Assembly: GCA_950097015.1 (NCBI GenBank)
Contig: CATNEN010000039.1
Span: forward strand, 18,965,501-19,029,500
Source of the DNA: Macrostomum hystrix
Taxonomy: Eukaryota; Platyhelminthes; Macrostomidae
Length of the DNA stretch: 64,000 nucleotides
Direction of reading: 5' to 3'
Shown: in pieces, positions 45,601 through 57,500 of the stretch
Numbering within the stretch: the stretch's first letter is position 1
How the letters are laid out: the number at the start of each line of letters is the position of its first letter
The notes under the pieces: model-generated
What the model saw: only the letters and a program-made list of their open reading frames with translations
Database searches by the model: none
What the model was told of the DNA's origin: nothing
Translations under genes and position numbers: made by a program

Positions 45601-46910
45601 ATGGAGGCTGTAAAAATGGGAGATGAAGGCTGTAAACAGTGGGAGATGGAGGCTGTAAACAATGGGAGATGAAGGCTAGTGGGAGACGGAGGCTGTAAAC
45701 AGTGGGAGATGAAGGCTGTAAACAGTGGGAGATAAAGGCTGTAAACAGTGGGAGATAAAGGCTGTAAGCAGTGAGAGATGGAGGCTGTAAACAGTGGGAG
45801 ATAAAGGCTGTAAACAGAGGGAGATAAAGGCTGTAAACAGTGGGAGATAAAGGCTGTAAACAGAGGGAGATGAAGGCTGTAAACAGTGGGAGATGGAGGC
45901 TGTAAACAGTGGGAGATAAAGGCTGTAAACAGAGGGAGATGAAGGCTGTAAACAGTGGGAGATGGAGGCTGTAAACAATGGGAGATGAAGGCTGTAAACA
46001 GTGGGAGATGGAGGCTGTAAACAGTGGGAGATGGAGGCTGTAAACAGTGGGAGATAAAGGCTGTAAACAGAGGGAGATAAAGGCTGTAAACAGAGGGAGA
46101 TGAAGGCTGTAAACAGTGAGAGATGGAGGCTGTAAACAGTGGGAGATGGAGGCTGTAAACAATGGGAGATGAAGGCTGTAAACAGAGGGAGATGAAGGCT
46201 GTAAACAGTGGGAGATGGAGGCTGTAAACAGTGGGAGATGGAGGCTGTAAACAGTGGGAGATGAAGGCTGTGAACAGTGGGAGATGGAGGCTGTAAACAA
46301 TGGGAGATGAAGGCTGTAAACAGTGGGAGATAAAGGCTGTAAACAGAGGGAGATAAAGGCTGTAAACAGTGGGAGATAAAGGCTGTAAACAGAGGGAGAT
46401 GAAGGCTGTAAACAGAGGGAGATGAAGGCTGTAAACAGTGAGAGATGGAGGCTGTAAACAGTGGGAGATAAAGGCTGTAAACAGAGGGAGATAAAGTCTG
46501 TAAACAGAGGGAGATAAAGGCTGTAAACAGTGGGAGATGGAGGCTGTAAACAGTGGGAGATGAAGGCTGTAAACAGTGGGAGATGGAGGCTGTAAACAAT
46601 GGGAGATGAAGGCTGTAAACAGTGGGAGATGGAGGCTGTAAACAATGGGAGATGAAGGCTAGTGGGAGACGGAGGCTGTAAACAGTGGGAGATGAAGGCT
46701 GTAAACAGTGGGAGATAAAGGCTGTAAACAGTGGGAGATAAAGGCTGTAAACAGTGGGAGATAAAGGCTGTAAACAGAGGGAGATGAAGGCTGTAAACAG
46801 TGGGAGATGGAGGCAGTAAACAGCGGGAGATGGAGGCTGTAAACAGCGGGAGATGGAGGCTGTAAACAGCGGGAGTTGGAGGCTGTAAACAGCGGGAGAT
46901 GGAGACTGTA
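39690..46910. repeat. 7.2-kb array of a 23-bp satellite
   Basis: Around 310 copies of the unit with core GTAAACAGTGGGAGATGGAG. Diagnostic variants are AGAGGGAGATAAA, CAATGGGAGATGAA, CAGCGGGAG and a junction form GGCTAGTGGGAGACGG that recurs about every 350-1800 bp. These variants occur in the same order in widely separated blocks, so the array has higher-order structure and a long duplication (offset 3453 bp). Several minus-strand frames of up to 790 codons (SLHLPLFTASISHCLQPPSP type) result from a 69-base (3 x 23) stop-free cycle and are not taken as genes. Confidence 0.96.
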
Positions 46911-47450
46911 ACACTGGGAACCAGTTGCGAACCAACAGTCAATCAGTTTGTTTGTAAAAGTATAGCATTATAGTTCCACATGACAAAGTGTTTCGTCATA
47001 AAAGTGTGTATATTTATATATATATATGATGTGGTGTCACGGAAACGACATAATATAGCTGACAAAGTGAGCCGAGATTCGAATCGGGAATAGAAAGTCG
47101 GAGTCTAACTTTGTGAATTTAGCAAGGTACTCTTATTCAATAAAAAGTCCATAGAAATATTCACGACAAAGAATAGGCGACTAGGATTTATAATTGAATT
47201 GCATGCAGCAAAGGCAAACAGCAAGATAAAATATAAACAAACAACAAATCTCGTAATGAGCATATTGGAAATCAGAAAATCAAAGAGGAAATTTGTATAT
47301 CAAGTCTTAATCGCAGATCTAAAGGCAATTAAAGTTGCTAAATATATATTTTTTAGATTAGGTAATATTTAATTGCTTCAGAATTTTTTTTGAAAAAATG
47401 TGCATCGTGATTACTTGTAAACCTTCTTAGTAGTGTGTAGCGAATTTGAT
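46911..47450. other. 3' flank of the PLAT gene
   Basis: Unique AT-rich sequence. It contains a tRNA-like GAGATTCGAATCGGG near 47075 (a possible SINE remnant) and a (TA)n stretch. I see no exon here, but a small terminal exon of the PLAT gene cannot be excluded. Confidence 0.4.
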
Positions 47451-47924
47451 TCAAGCACTATTCGCAGACTCAAACAGGACCAGTTCATCACTAGTCGAAC
47501 TAGAAATTGCTCGCCCAACCTGGAATCGAACCTCTGACCTCTTGTCTGACTTCACGGCGATATAGTCGACGCCGATGCTGGAGCTGCCAGTTTCGGTAGC
47601 GAGTCCGACATGGGTCAGGCGGCCGAGGTCGAGAGCAGCCAGCCGACACTCTGTTGTTGCGTTGCCGCCTGCCAGACGCAGAAGACGACGAGCCGTGGAC
47701 TGTCGAGAGGAAGCGTCCCCTCCGAACAGCTTCAGCCAGAGTCGTCGACTAGAGCTGCTGTTGTCTTCCTTCAGCAGGACCAGCTTCACCGAATAGACAA
47801 CAGTCGGTAGGAGTAGTGACCCGGGCCAGTCCGCCTGAATCTCCAAACAATCGCACGGATGCAAGGATAGCGTCGCTACCTGGGACTCGAAAGCGTCCTG
47901 AGTGTCCAGGTCTTGGAATCCGAG
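47451..47924 (-). CDS. PLAT gene exon Q (last seen)
   Basis: 158 codons including the stop, acceptor AAATCCGCAG|CTC. It encodes LGFQDLDTQDAFES and a PLAT (VVYSVKLVLLKE; LTHVGLATETGSSSIGVDYI). The final ~28 residues do not look like PLAT, and a possible donor AG|GTCAGA lies before them, so the true C-terminus may lie in another exon. Confidence 0.65.
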   Translation of the reverse strand, partial: LGFQDLDTQDAFESQVATLSLHPCDCLEIQADWPGSLLLPTVVYSVKLVLLKEDNSSSSRRLWLKLFGGDASSRQSTARRLLRLAGGNATTECRLAALDLGRLTHVGLATETGSSSIGVDYIAVKSDKRSEVRFQVGRAISSSTSDELVLFESANSA

Positions 47925-50900
47925 CTGCGGATTTGTCAGGGTTGGTTGTGGATTTCGAGGCTCAGGAAGCTCTTGATCGGAAGTGAAGTAACACAAAATG
48001 ATTCGCTGATTGAAGACGTGCTGGTTAATGAGTGATGGCCTGAAGAAGTGATGGATAATGAGTGATGGCCTGAAGAAGTGATGGATAATGAGTGATGGCC
48101 TGAAGAAGTGATGGATAATGAGTGATGGCCTGAAGAAGTGATGGATAATGAGTGATGGCCTGAAGAAGTGATGGATAATGAGTGATGGCCTGAAGAAGTG
48201 ATGGTTAATGAGTGATGGCCTGAAAAAGTGCTGGTTAATGAGCCTGAAGAAGTGCTGGTTAATGAGTGATGGCCTGAAGAAGTGGTGGTTAATGAGCCTG
48301 AAATAGTGGTGGACAAAACTAACCTTTTTGGGTCGCCACACAATCGCTCCTTCAGGTGCATTGTGCTCATCGGCGTCTGCATCCTCCAGAACCAGCCGAA
48401 CTTTGTACACCTCGTCAGAACAGTCTGGTGCATCGTCAAATTTTAATTCGAATTCTTCAATGCCGTTGCCAACAAAACCGGGTAGCTGCTGCCGGCTGGT
48501 CTCGCGGTCCTCCGCAGTGACGAGAGTCACCCAGACTGACGGCACACGGCTCGTTGGCACAGGGGAAGTCACCGCTTCTTCTGACTCGACGCGAACGCGC
48601 CAACGACCTTGAGACACAACGGGCTGGTCGTCGCCTGCGACGCCTCCGCCTCCGCCGAACTCAGGGAAGGCAGACACTGCGGCCAGGACGAAGCGGCTCT
48701 CCTTGCTGCCACGCAGCTGAGCGCTCTGGTTGCAGACGTAGGCAAAGCGGTTTCGCCTGTCCGGGATCAGCTGCAGCCGCGTGACTGTCAGGCGCTCCGA
48801 CGCCGGCGTCAGGGGCCGCGACTCCCGACTGGAATTCGGCCTTTTGGTGCTGTTCGCCTCCTCACGCGAGCGCGAAGTGGCCTCTTTATTTTCTGGCTTA
48901 GTTTCGTCATCTGACTCCGACTCGGAGTCGCTGTCCTCCCACAGGCTGATGGCGGACAGCCGTGGCAGTGCCGGATAGCGGAACGAGTACAAGCAGCGCT
49001 GCAGCGACTCGTCAGGCTCACCAAGCCGCTTCAACGGCGCAGCTGGAGCTTCCACTGCTGCAGCTGTGGAGCCACCGCCGCTGTTGGCATCGTCGTGGAC
49101 GTGCAGACGTACACGAAGACGTCGACTGGCTTGCAGTCTCTGCAACGGCTGAGCGTGAACGGCCAGCTGGTACTGCCGGTCAGCGATGGTTGCCCGATCC
49201 GTGGAATCCACCGCGGCTGTCAGAGTCGCCTGGATCTGCCGATCGCCCCAGGCCGTGTCCAGCCAGCGCTGACAGTTGAACCGCGCGTTGGCTGGCGCTG
49301 GATCGCGCCAGCTGATGCTGACGGTGTCAAGGTACACCCCTTGTCCACCGCCGCGCATCTCGTGACCCACGGTAACGGACTGAAGCTCGCCGACGGACAG
49401 GCAGCGAACGTTGCGCCAGACTGTCTGGCCGGGTGTCAGCTTGAGGTTCAACAGGCGAGCCGGAGCGGAAGATCCTAAATCACCGTGCAGCACAATTGTC
49501 ATGGAGTTTACGGCCGCTGATCCGCAGTTCCTAGCCGAGCCGATGCGCAAACCGACGCGATAGTCAAGCGACACGGCCTGCGGCACGCCCGGTCTGGGGG
49601 CGTTGAACTCCGCCCGCTGACCAGCCTCCAGCGTGCAGTCCAGAGGAAAGAAGAAATCAACCCGACGCTCCAAATCCGACAGCCGAAGCGAGGCCAGATT
49701 CAGCTGCTCCTCCGGTCGACGGGAGTCCAGCTGCAGCGAGATCTTGGTCAGGTCGCCGATGCCGCCAGAGCCAACTGACTGCAGGCGCAGCTGCGACCCC
49801 GGCATCGGGGGACTGCTGGGCTCGTGCAGCTGGTGCGGCCCACTGGCCCCGAGGGTTCCGTGCAGCGTCAAGGACAGGATGATCTCGCTTCCAGGTCCCG
49901 CAGTCGGCGAGGGTGACTGGGGCATCGGGGTCGAAGACGAAGTTGCCGCCTGTCCCAGCCGGAGGCTCACTCGATAGCGGCCGCTGCTGGCAGGGAAAGC
50001 GCAGCCACAGTCAACTCCGGTGTCGATTGCGGCTGTCAGTGCCGCTGACGCAGGCGCCTGCTGCGGCGGACCCAGCCGAATGACCGGCTGCTCAGCGCTC
50101 AGCCTGAAGGCATCACCGCTGCCACCGCCGAAGCTGAGATCGACAAGGTTGAACAGACCGGGTCGAACAAGCACCTGTTAGTGTTTGTGAGAATCAACAC
50201 TTCAGATTGCGAAGTTCACACCATCCATTATAACACCTGTTTGGGTCGTACTTAAACCTGCACGCTCACCTGCTCAATCTGCCACTGTTCATCGTCGTCA
50301 TTATCGCGTTTTCCCCCGCCATTTGGGGCCCTCGTGGCATCAGACGGAGAAGCCAATCTCGTCGTATTTGAGCTATCGTCGCCGGCGTGATCGTCAGCGG
50401 CTAGGCTGAGCCGCACCCCAGTCAGCCAGCCGAGGTGAACGCTGCGAAACTGAAACGCATGCACCTCCGAGTTGGCAGGATCAACAGAAGCAGTCGCCGT
50501 AGCGTCTGATGCCGCCGCCGTCCGCAGGTATTTCCCGGCCAGCGTGTTGCTCAACAGGCGAGCTCCGCTACTGAAGCCGCCGCGTCCTTCAATCTCCAAC
50601 CGGAGGCGTCTGATCCGACGGCGCTGCCTCGAGCCGCCGAAGCAACGACAACGAAGCCCAACGTAGTAGTCCACATGACGCAGGCTTGGCGCTAGTGAGA
50701 CGTCCAGGCAGCTGCTGTGACCGAAACGGAACCTCGGCCAACGACGCAGCGCTGCGTTCACCGTGTTGATGGCTGTCTCTAGCCAGTTCCCCGCCGAGCG
50801 CAGCGTCAGGCCGGCCAGCTCCCAGTCGGCGGCTTCCGACTCCACCTCCAGACGAATGAAGGCCAGCCGGCCGACGCCGGACAGGTCCAGGGAGAACTCG

Positions 50901-51509
50901 GACTCCTGGCCGGGTGAGAACTCGCGGCCGGACTCTCTCACTGTTAGGCGCTGCATCTCCGAGCGGCCTTTGGCGCCGAAGCACGTCACCAGGACCGGGC
51001 CGTGGAAGGTGGCGGAGCTGCCGCGCCCAGTGCGAAGACGGAGAACAGCCGAACCGGCCAAGCCATCCACCTGGGGCTCCGTCTCGCTGCGATGCAGCAG
51101 CTCTGGCGAGTCCAAATACACCTGCCATTTTTGTCAGGAAACACAAGGCTCTAAACTTTAAGATTGAGCCATCACCTTAGTCTCTTACGTCGAGTTCCCG
51201 CATTTCTCAATAAGAGCCTTATTTCCTCACCTGAGTCTAATTTCCTCACCTGAGTCTAATTTCCTCACCTGAGTCTAATTTAACTCAACAGAGTCTTTAT
51301 TTTCTTATCTGGGTCTAATTTCATACCGGAGTCCAATTTGCTCACCTGAGTCGCAATTTTATCACCCGAGTCTAGTTTTTCTCACCTGAGTCTGTCCCAT
51401 GGAGCTCTCAAGCCAGCGACTGCACGGAAAGGTAAACAAAAGATCGGTGCCCTGCTCGCACACAGCTAGACGATCTAGCCAGATTCCAGAACCAGCTCTG
51501 GCAGCTGAC

Positions 51510-51556
<47 letters not shown>

Positions 51557-54500
51557 ACCCAGCAGCAAGCCAAACTTCACGGCTCTAATTGTACCTAGGC
51601 CAGTGGACTCAAGTTGAAACACTCGCGTAACGCCATGAGCAAACCAGCCAGCCTCGTTAGCAGTCGAATTCAACAGCAGCGCGCGCCTTCCCGAGTTGCT
51701 TTTCTCGCCGTGCAGGTCAACAAAAAAGTCGGCATCGCTGCAGCTGCCAAACTCTTGGCCCGGACGAATGTAAACAAAATAGTAGCGAAGAGAATCGCCT
51801 CGCAGCAGCGGGATCTCTTTGCAGAGCACGGAGTCGGGCTCGCGACCGAATCGACAGTTCAGGTCGGCTGTCACCACTGCCGTGCCATCCGCTTGAGCAG
51901 TATTAATCAGGCTGATCGACCGGACCAGAAAGTTGTCCCACCGATGATCGGCCTGAGCTGACAGGCGCACTTTGGACAATTGGCCAACATTTGATAGGCG
52001 CAGATTAAATGTCTGAGGGTGTTGGTTGGTTGGCCTATGACTGTTTGAGCGATGACAAAAGCGGTTTGATGACATTGTGAATTGTTCTCTCTGAGTATAG
52101 TTCACAAATTCAAGGCAACAGACAGACTCGCAAAATATGTCCTTGAGCGAGACCCAGCTGTAAAATACATTTGGGTATATCTACCACCGATTTTCCATCT
52201 GTTGTGAATCATGCCCTATGCACTTTTCAGCCCTTGCTCCCTCTTACCCTGCCTAGTGCTATTTTCTCTTACCCGCTTTACTCTGTGATTGGTTGTACGC
52301 CTCTCTTGCTCGCACCAACCCCCGGCCGCCCCCTTACCACCCTTTCCAGTAACAGTTCGCTGGTGTGATGTCTGCGCTTTTAGATGTCTATGGCCACCCT
52401 AGGCGCAGGATTTGACTCCTGAACTGCGATGCGGTTCCCCTCATAGCGAGAGCTAGGGTACCCGCCAAACATTTCTTCACAGTGTGCTCTTTACTTCATT
52501 CTTTACGAACTTTTCTCCGTGGATACAAGCCCGGAAGAGCGTTCATAGTGTCGACGGTCGGTAGAGTTACTGCCACTACCTCTTATGACCATCCCGGTCT
52601 CCGAGTGCCTTTACATCTACTTCATCATCGCTCACCTGTCGTTCTCCGCGGCGCAACAGCCGGCCAGCATCCGGGTTGAGGCAGACGTCCCTAGTGTGGC
52701 CGCGGTCGCCGTAGAGCGCCAGAAACAGCTGGCCGGTTTGATAAGCTCCGGACTCAGGCGAGACGTCCAGCTCCAGTTGCCAGTCGACGGGGCGCAGGGC
52801 TTCAATAGACTCGTCTGGGCCGAGTGGCTTCAAAGTGACGGACGTCTGCGTCGGATAGAGCTCCAGGCTGTTGCAGAAGCGCCACTGCCTTCCAGATTCC
52901 GAGCTCCGGTCGCCGTCTTCTTCAACAATTACCAAGTCGAAGATCCAAGCGTCCGCATCTGTTGGCGACTCGAGGCCGACTCGAACCCAGGACAGCTCGC
53001 CTAGGCTGACGCAGCTGAGAACAAAGACCGCCGAAGTGCCCATGGTGGCAACGCCCGGACGGTACAGATGGCGGGGGCCCGAGTCGCCACCGCTGCCGCA
53101 AAGCTGGAGAAATGGACGCGACGACGGGCCCGGAGTTCGCTGGCTGGAAATGCTGACTCGGTAGGTCACAACTAGAGGTAGAGAGAGTTGCGGGCGAGCG
53201 ACTGGCGGGCGAATATCGATCCATTATAGAGTGGTTGAAACTTTATTCGAAATACACGAGCGATACTAACTATCATCCAAGACTATGGGGTTTTTCAACT
53301 ATCCACGTTTTGTATTTTTTCTCTATCTCCTCAAATATTTACCCAATGGCCATGAAAATAAGGATAAGGTGGACTTTCACGAAAAATCTGTCATTTAGTT
53401 TGGGAGCTATCGAGAAGTAGCAGTGAGTATTTGAATTACGTGGTCTTTCCCTCAGTGGGAAAAATAGCGCGGTATGCGAAAACTCACCTGACAGATCCTC
53501 GATCAGCGGCACCTCGTGCACCACCTCAAAGGGCTCGCGAAGACGCGAGAACCAGCGATTCACCGGGCACCGCAGCAGCTCGAAGTCCGGCGTCAGGTGC
53601 TCCAAGGTGATCTGCGAGGAGTGCGGCTTTTGCTTGAATTGTCACTGAGGCCAGGAGCTCACCTCACTAAGTCACTGAGTTTCTGCCCCTAGACCACCCT
53701 ACCTTCCCTATATAGATCACCCTATAATCTCCCCTAGATCACCCTACTCTCCCTCCCTAGATCACTCTGACATCCCTTCCTAGATCACTCTCTACCATCT
53801 TATCCTCCCTAGATCACTCTACCATCCCTCTCTAGATTACTCAATCATTCTACCATCTCTTCCTAGATCACTCTGCCCTTCTACCATCCCTCTCTAGATC
53901 ACTCATCCATTCTACCATCCCTCTCTAGATCACTCCGCCATTCTACCATCCCTCTCTAGATCACTCTGCCATTCTACCATCCCTCTCTAGATCACTCCGC
54001 CATTCTACCATCCCTCTCTAGATCACTCCGCCATTCTACCATCCCTCTCTTGATCACTCTGCCATTCTACCACCCCTCTCTTGATCACTCTGCCATTCTA
54101 CCACCCCTCCCAAGATGCCTCACCTCCTTGACAAACCACTCGTCGTCGGCGGTGTCAGACATCTGCAGTCGCAGTTTGTAGGGCTCCCCAATGCTGCTCC
54201 TGATTAGCTGCAGTGGGAATTCCATGTCGCACTCTGGAAACAGCCGCAGTCTCTGCTTGGCCGTTTTGATTTGGTACAGGTCTGACTCGCCTCGATCACC
54301 GCAGACGACTAAGCTGATCTCAGTGTCTGGCTGACAGCCCTGCTCACCGCTGCTCACTGTCAGCCTCCAATTGCTGTCTAAAAATCAATTTTTCATATAA
54401 GGTTAACAAACAACAAACATTAATCTAAATTAACTTGTTAACAAAAGTTCAGAAAATAAAAGCAGCAACACAGCCAGCGATTACAGTGTGTTGTGAAGAA

Positions 54501-57500
54501 TCGAACTGTCTATGGTTAATCTTGGCACTACATCGACAGTGCACAACAATGGCCAAAGCGAATAAACTTTATTTTCAAAAAAACTCTTGCCTTACTACTA
54601 CTTACTACTTACGTACTTATCGGCAGCAAAACTAATCATAAAACTAACATACTATAGATAATTAACTACTATTTAGGTGCATATATTAGTAAAACGAATT
54701 TTTTATTTCATAATTCTTCAAAAAAAAGGTTTTCTGGATCCCATCTAAAATTCAAGCTTTGGATTTTGACCCAAATTGTAAATTCACGCTTAAAATTCCT
54801 GCTACGATTCTTCAACGATCCCTACTGGGATTCGAGCTTCGATTCTTGCTGCGATTCTAGCCACGTTTCTTGCTACGATTCCTGCTGCGATTCGAGCTAC
54901 GATTCCTGCTGCGATTCGAGCTGCGATTCCTGCTGCGATTCCTGCTGCGATTCCTGCTGCGATTCCTGCTGCGATTCGAGCTACGATTCCTGCTGCGATT
55001 CGAGCTGCGATTCCTGCTGCGATTCGAGCTTCGATTCTTGCTGCGATTCTAGCCACGTTTCTTGCTACGATTCCTGCTGCGATTCGAGCTGCGATTCCTG
55101 CTGCGATTCGAGCTGCGATTCCTGCTGCGATTCCTGCTGCGATTCCTGCTGCGATTCCTGCTGCGATTCCTGCTGCGATTCGAGCTACGATTCCTGCTGC
55201 GATTCGAGCTGCGATTCCTGCTGCGATTCTAGCCACGTTTCTTGCTACGATTCCTGCTGCGATTCGAGCTACGATTCCTGCTGCGATTCGAGCTGCGATT
55301 CCTGCTGCGATTCCTGCTGCGATTCCTGCTGCGATTCGAGCTGCGATTCCTGCTGCGATTCCTGCTGCGATTCCTGCTGCGATTCCTGCTGCGATTCGAG
55401 CTGCGATTCCTGCTGCGATTCGAGCTACGATTCCTGCTGCGATTCGAGCTACGATTCCTGCTGCGATTCGAGCTGCGATTCCTGCTGCGATTCGAGCTGC
55501 GATTCGAGCTGCGATTCGAGCTGCGATTCGAGCTGCGATTCGAGCTGCGATTCGAGCTGCGATTCCTGCTGCGATTCGAGCTGCGATTCCTGCTGCGATT
55601 CGAGCTACGATTCCTGCTGCGATTCCTGCTGCGATTCGAGCTGCGATTCCTGCTGCGATTCTAGCCACGTTTCTTGCTACGATTCCTGCTGCGATTCGAG
55701 CTACGATTCCTGCTGCGATTCGAGCTGCGATTCCTGCTGCGATTCCTGCTGCGATTCCTGCTGCGATTCCTGCTGCGATTCGAGCTACGATTCCTGCTGC
55801 GATTCGAGCTGCGATTCCTGCTGCGATTCTAGCCACGTTTCTTGCTACGATTCCTGCTGCGATTCGAGCTACGATTCCTGCTGCGATTCGAGCTGCGATT
55901 CCTGCTGCGATTCCTGCTACGGTTCTAGTCACGTTTCTTGCTATTATTCCTGCTACGATTCTAGCCACGTTTCTTGCTACGATTCCTGCTGCGATTCTAG
56001 CCACGATTCTAGCCGTCATTCCTGTTACATTTTCTACAGCGATTCAAAAAAGTTAAGCATCTAACTAAGAATTCACACCTGGCTCACACCTGGCATAAAA
56101 ACAGTGGCGATTCTCGATTCCAGTTGCGATTCCAGCTCTAGGCTACGTTAGCACTTAAACTATAGCTATAAAACGAAGCTTGTGTCCAAAGTGTTCAAAG
56201 CTTTTGGACAAAGCGCATGCTTTCAAGTGTCTAAAATAACATAAAATTAACATCGTATTAGCACAACAACTACGATTTACCTTTTAAGTGTGGCGTCATT
56301 TTTTGTCCTGCTAGTCGACTGCGATTATTTATTGTAAGCTATATACTTGATTCTCTTTCTTGATTATTTTATTTCTTGTCTAAATAAAAAAGCTGAATAA
56401 TATAATAAAACGCCTGCATTTTCACACTAAAAATCCAATGAGAAGAAAGAAGAAGACTAGAAAAAAAGATTTAATTCTTATCTTCCGCTATAAAAGTTTT
56501 AATTTTAAATAGAAAGTCGCCTCATTGGCCAGCTGGTTCTGAAGAGAAAATTAAGGATAACAGCACCAACAGTTATGAAAGCTAATTTGTATAGCTTGAA
56601 AATTACCAAAACATAAACAGAGCTGTACACTACACTACTGTCAAATTAGTATAAGTAGGCTGCTTCGCAACTTACCAGACTTTTTCTCGGAACCTGCCGA
56701 ATTGCCTGAAAAGGAATTTGGGAAATTAATTAAAAAACCGGTCACATTACTTTTGACTACTAAAGAGTTACAAAGAGAAGAAAATAATTTAAAAATATGC
56801 AATGCAGTTAGTAGTAAAAGATATAGAGAGGCTCATTTTAAACAAAAAGCATTGTTGTATAAAGTTGTTTTGCAAATTGTAATGCACAAAATAAAACTAT
56901 TATATGTTCACAAATAAACTACTGAAAACTTTTGAGATTAGTTGTATTTAAGATCGTTGAGATTTGTGTAGTATAGGATTCAACATAAAAATTGCTTTAG
57001 CTAATAGTTAAAATTCATGTTTTATGTTTAAAAAATTGTTTTTAAACTACTACTGCTACGATAAACTTTTTTGTTTTAAATTGGCCTAAAAATCTATCGG
57101 GTGTTCAAAAGCATTTTTTCGTTTGGATATTTTAGCACCGATTTAAAGTCAGTTTCGATAATAAAAAAGTTCAAAATGAAATTTCATTTAATTCAGAATT
57201 TAGCCAAATTACGAATATTACTACGAGCTAAAATTTAACAGTCAAGACAGCAAGAAAAATAATTAAATCAATTTTAAGAGGTTAGACTTTAGACAAGTCT
57301 AGAATGTCAGAGAGGTGACTGGAAAAATACAAACAAATAAGGATGGTGGAGTCCAGCTCATTACCTTCCCAGCACATGTCCTCCAGTTTATAGGCGATGG
57401 TGTCAGTTATGCCCGAGAGCAGCTTGTGTACTGGAGCTGTGCGGTGAAATGGCGGTTTAAGCAATGGTCGATTAGTGAAATCGTTTTTAAATAACTAGTA

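Noticed and set aside
39586-46942. Many long minus-strand frames of SLHLPLFTASISHC type
   Set aside because: They are successive translations of the 23-bp satellite (69-nt cycle), broken wherever a unit has an indel; no unique domain is attached.
52360-52470. A second tRNA-like SINE in a PLAT intron
   Set aside because: Only a weak B-box-like GGAGTCAAATCC is visible; not enough to call.
54766-56064. A Cys/Asp/Ser-rich repeat protein of 432 residues (CCDSSCDS repeats)
   Set aside because: It is the translation of a 12-bp minisatellite that is open on both strands; it lies in an intron of the PLAT gene and has no start context or conserved flank.
56510-56545. Another PLAT microexon after TTTTCTCTTCAG
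   Set aside because: The acceptor is good but the phase-1 reading hits TGA before any donor.
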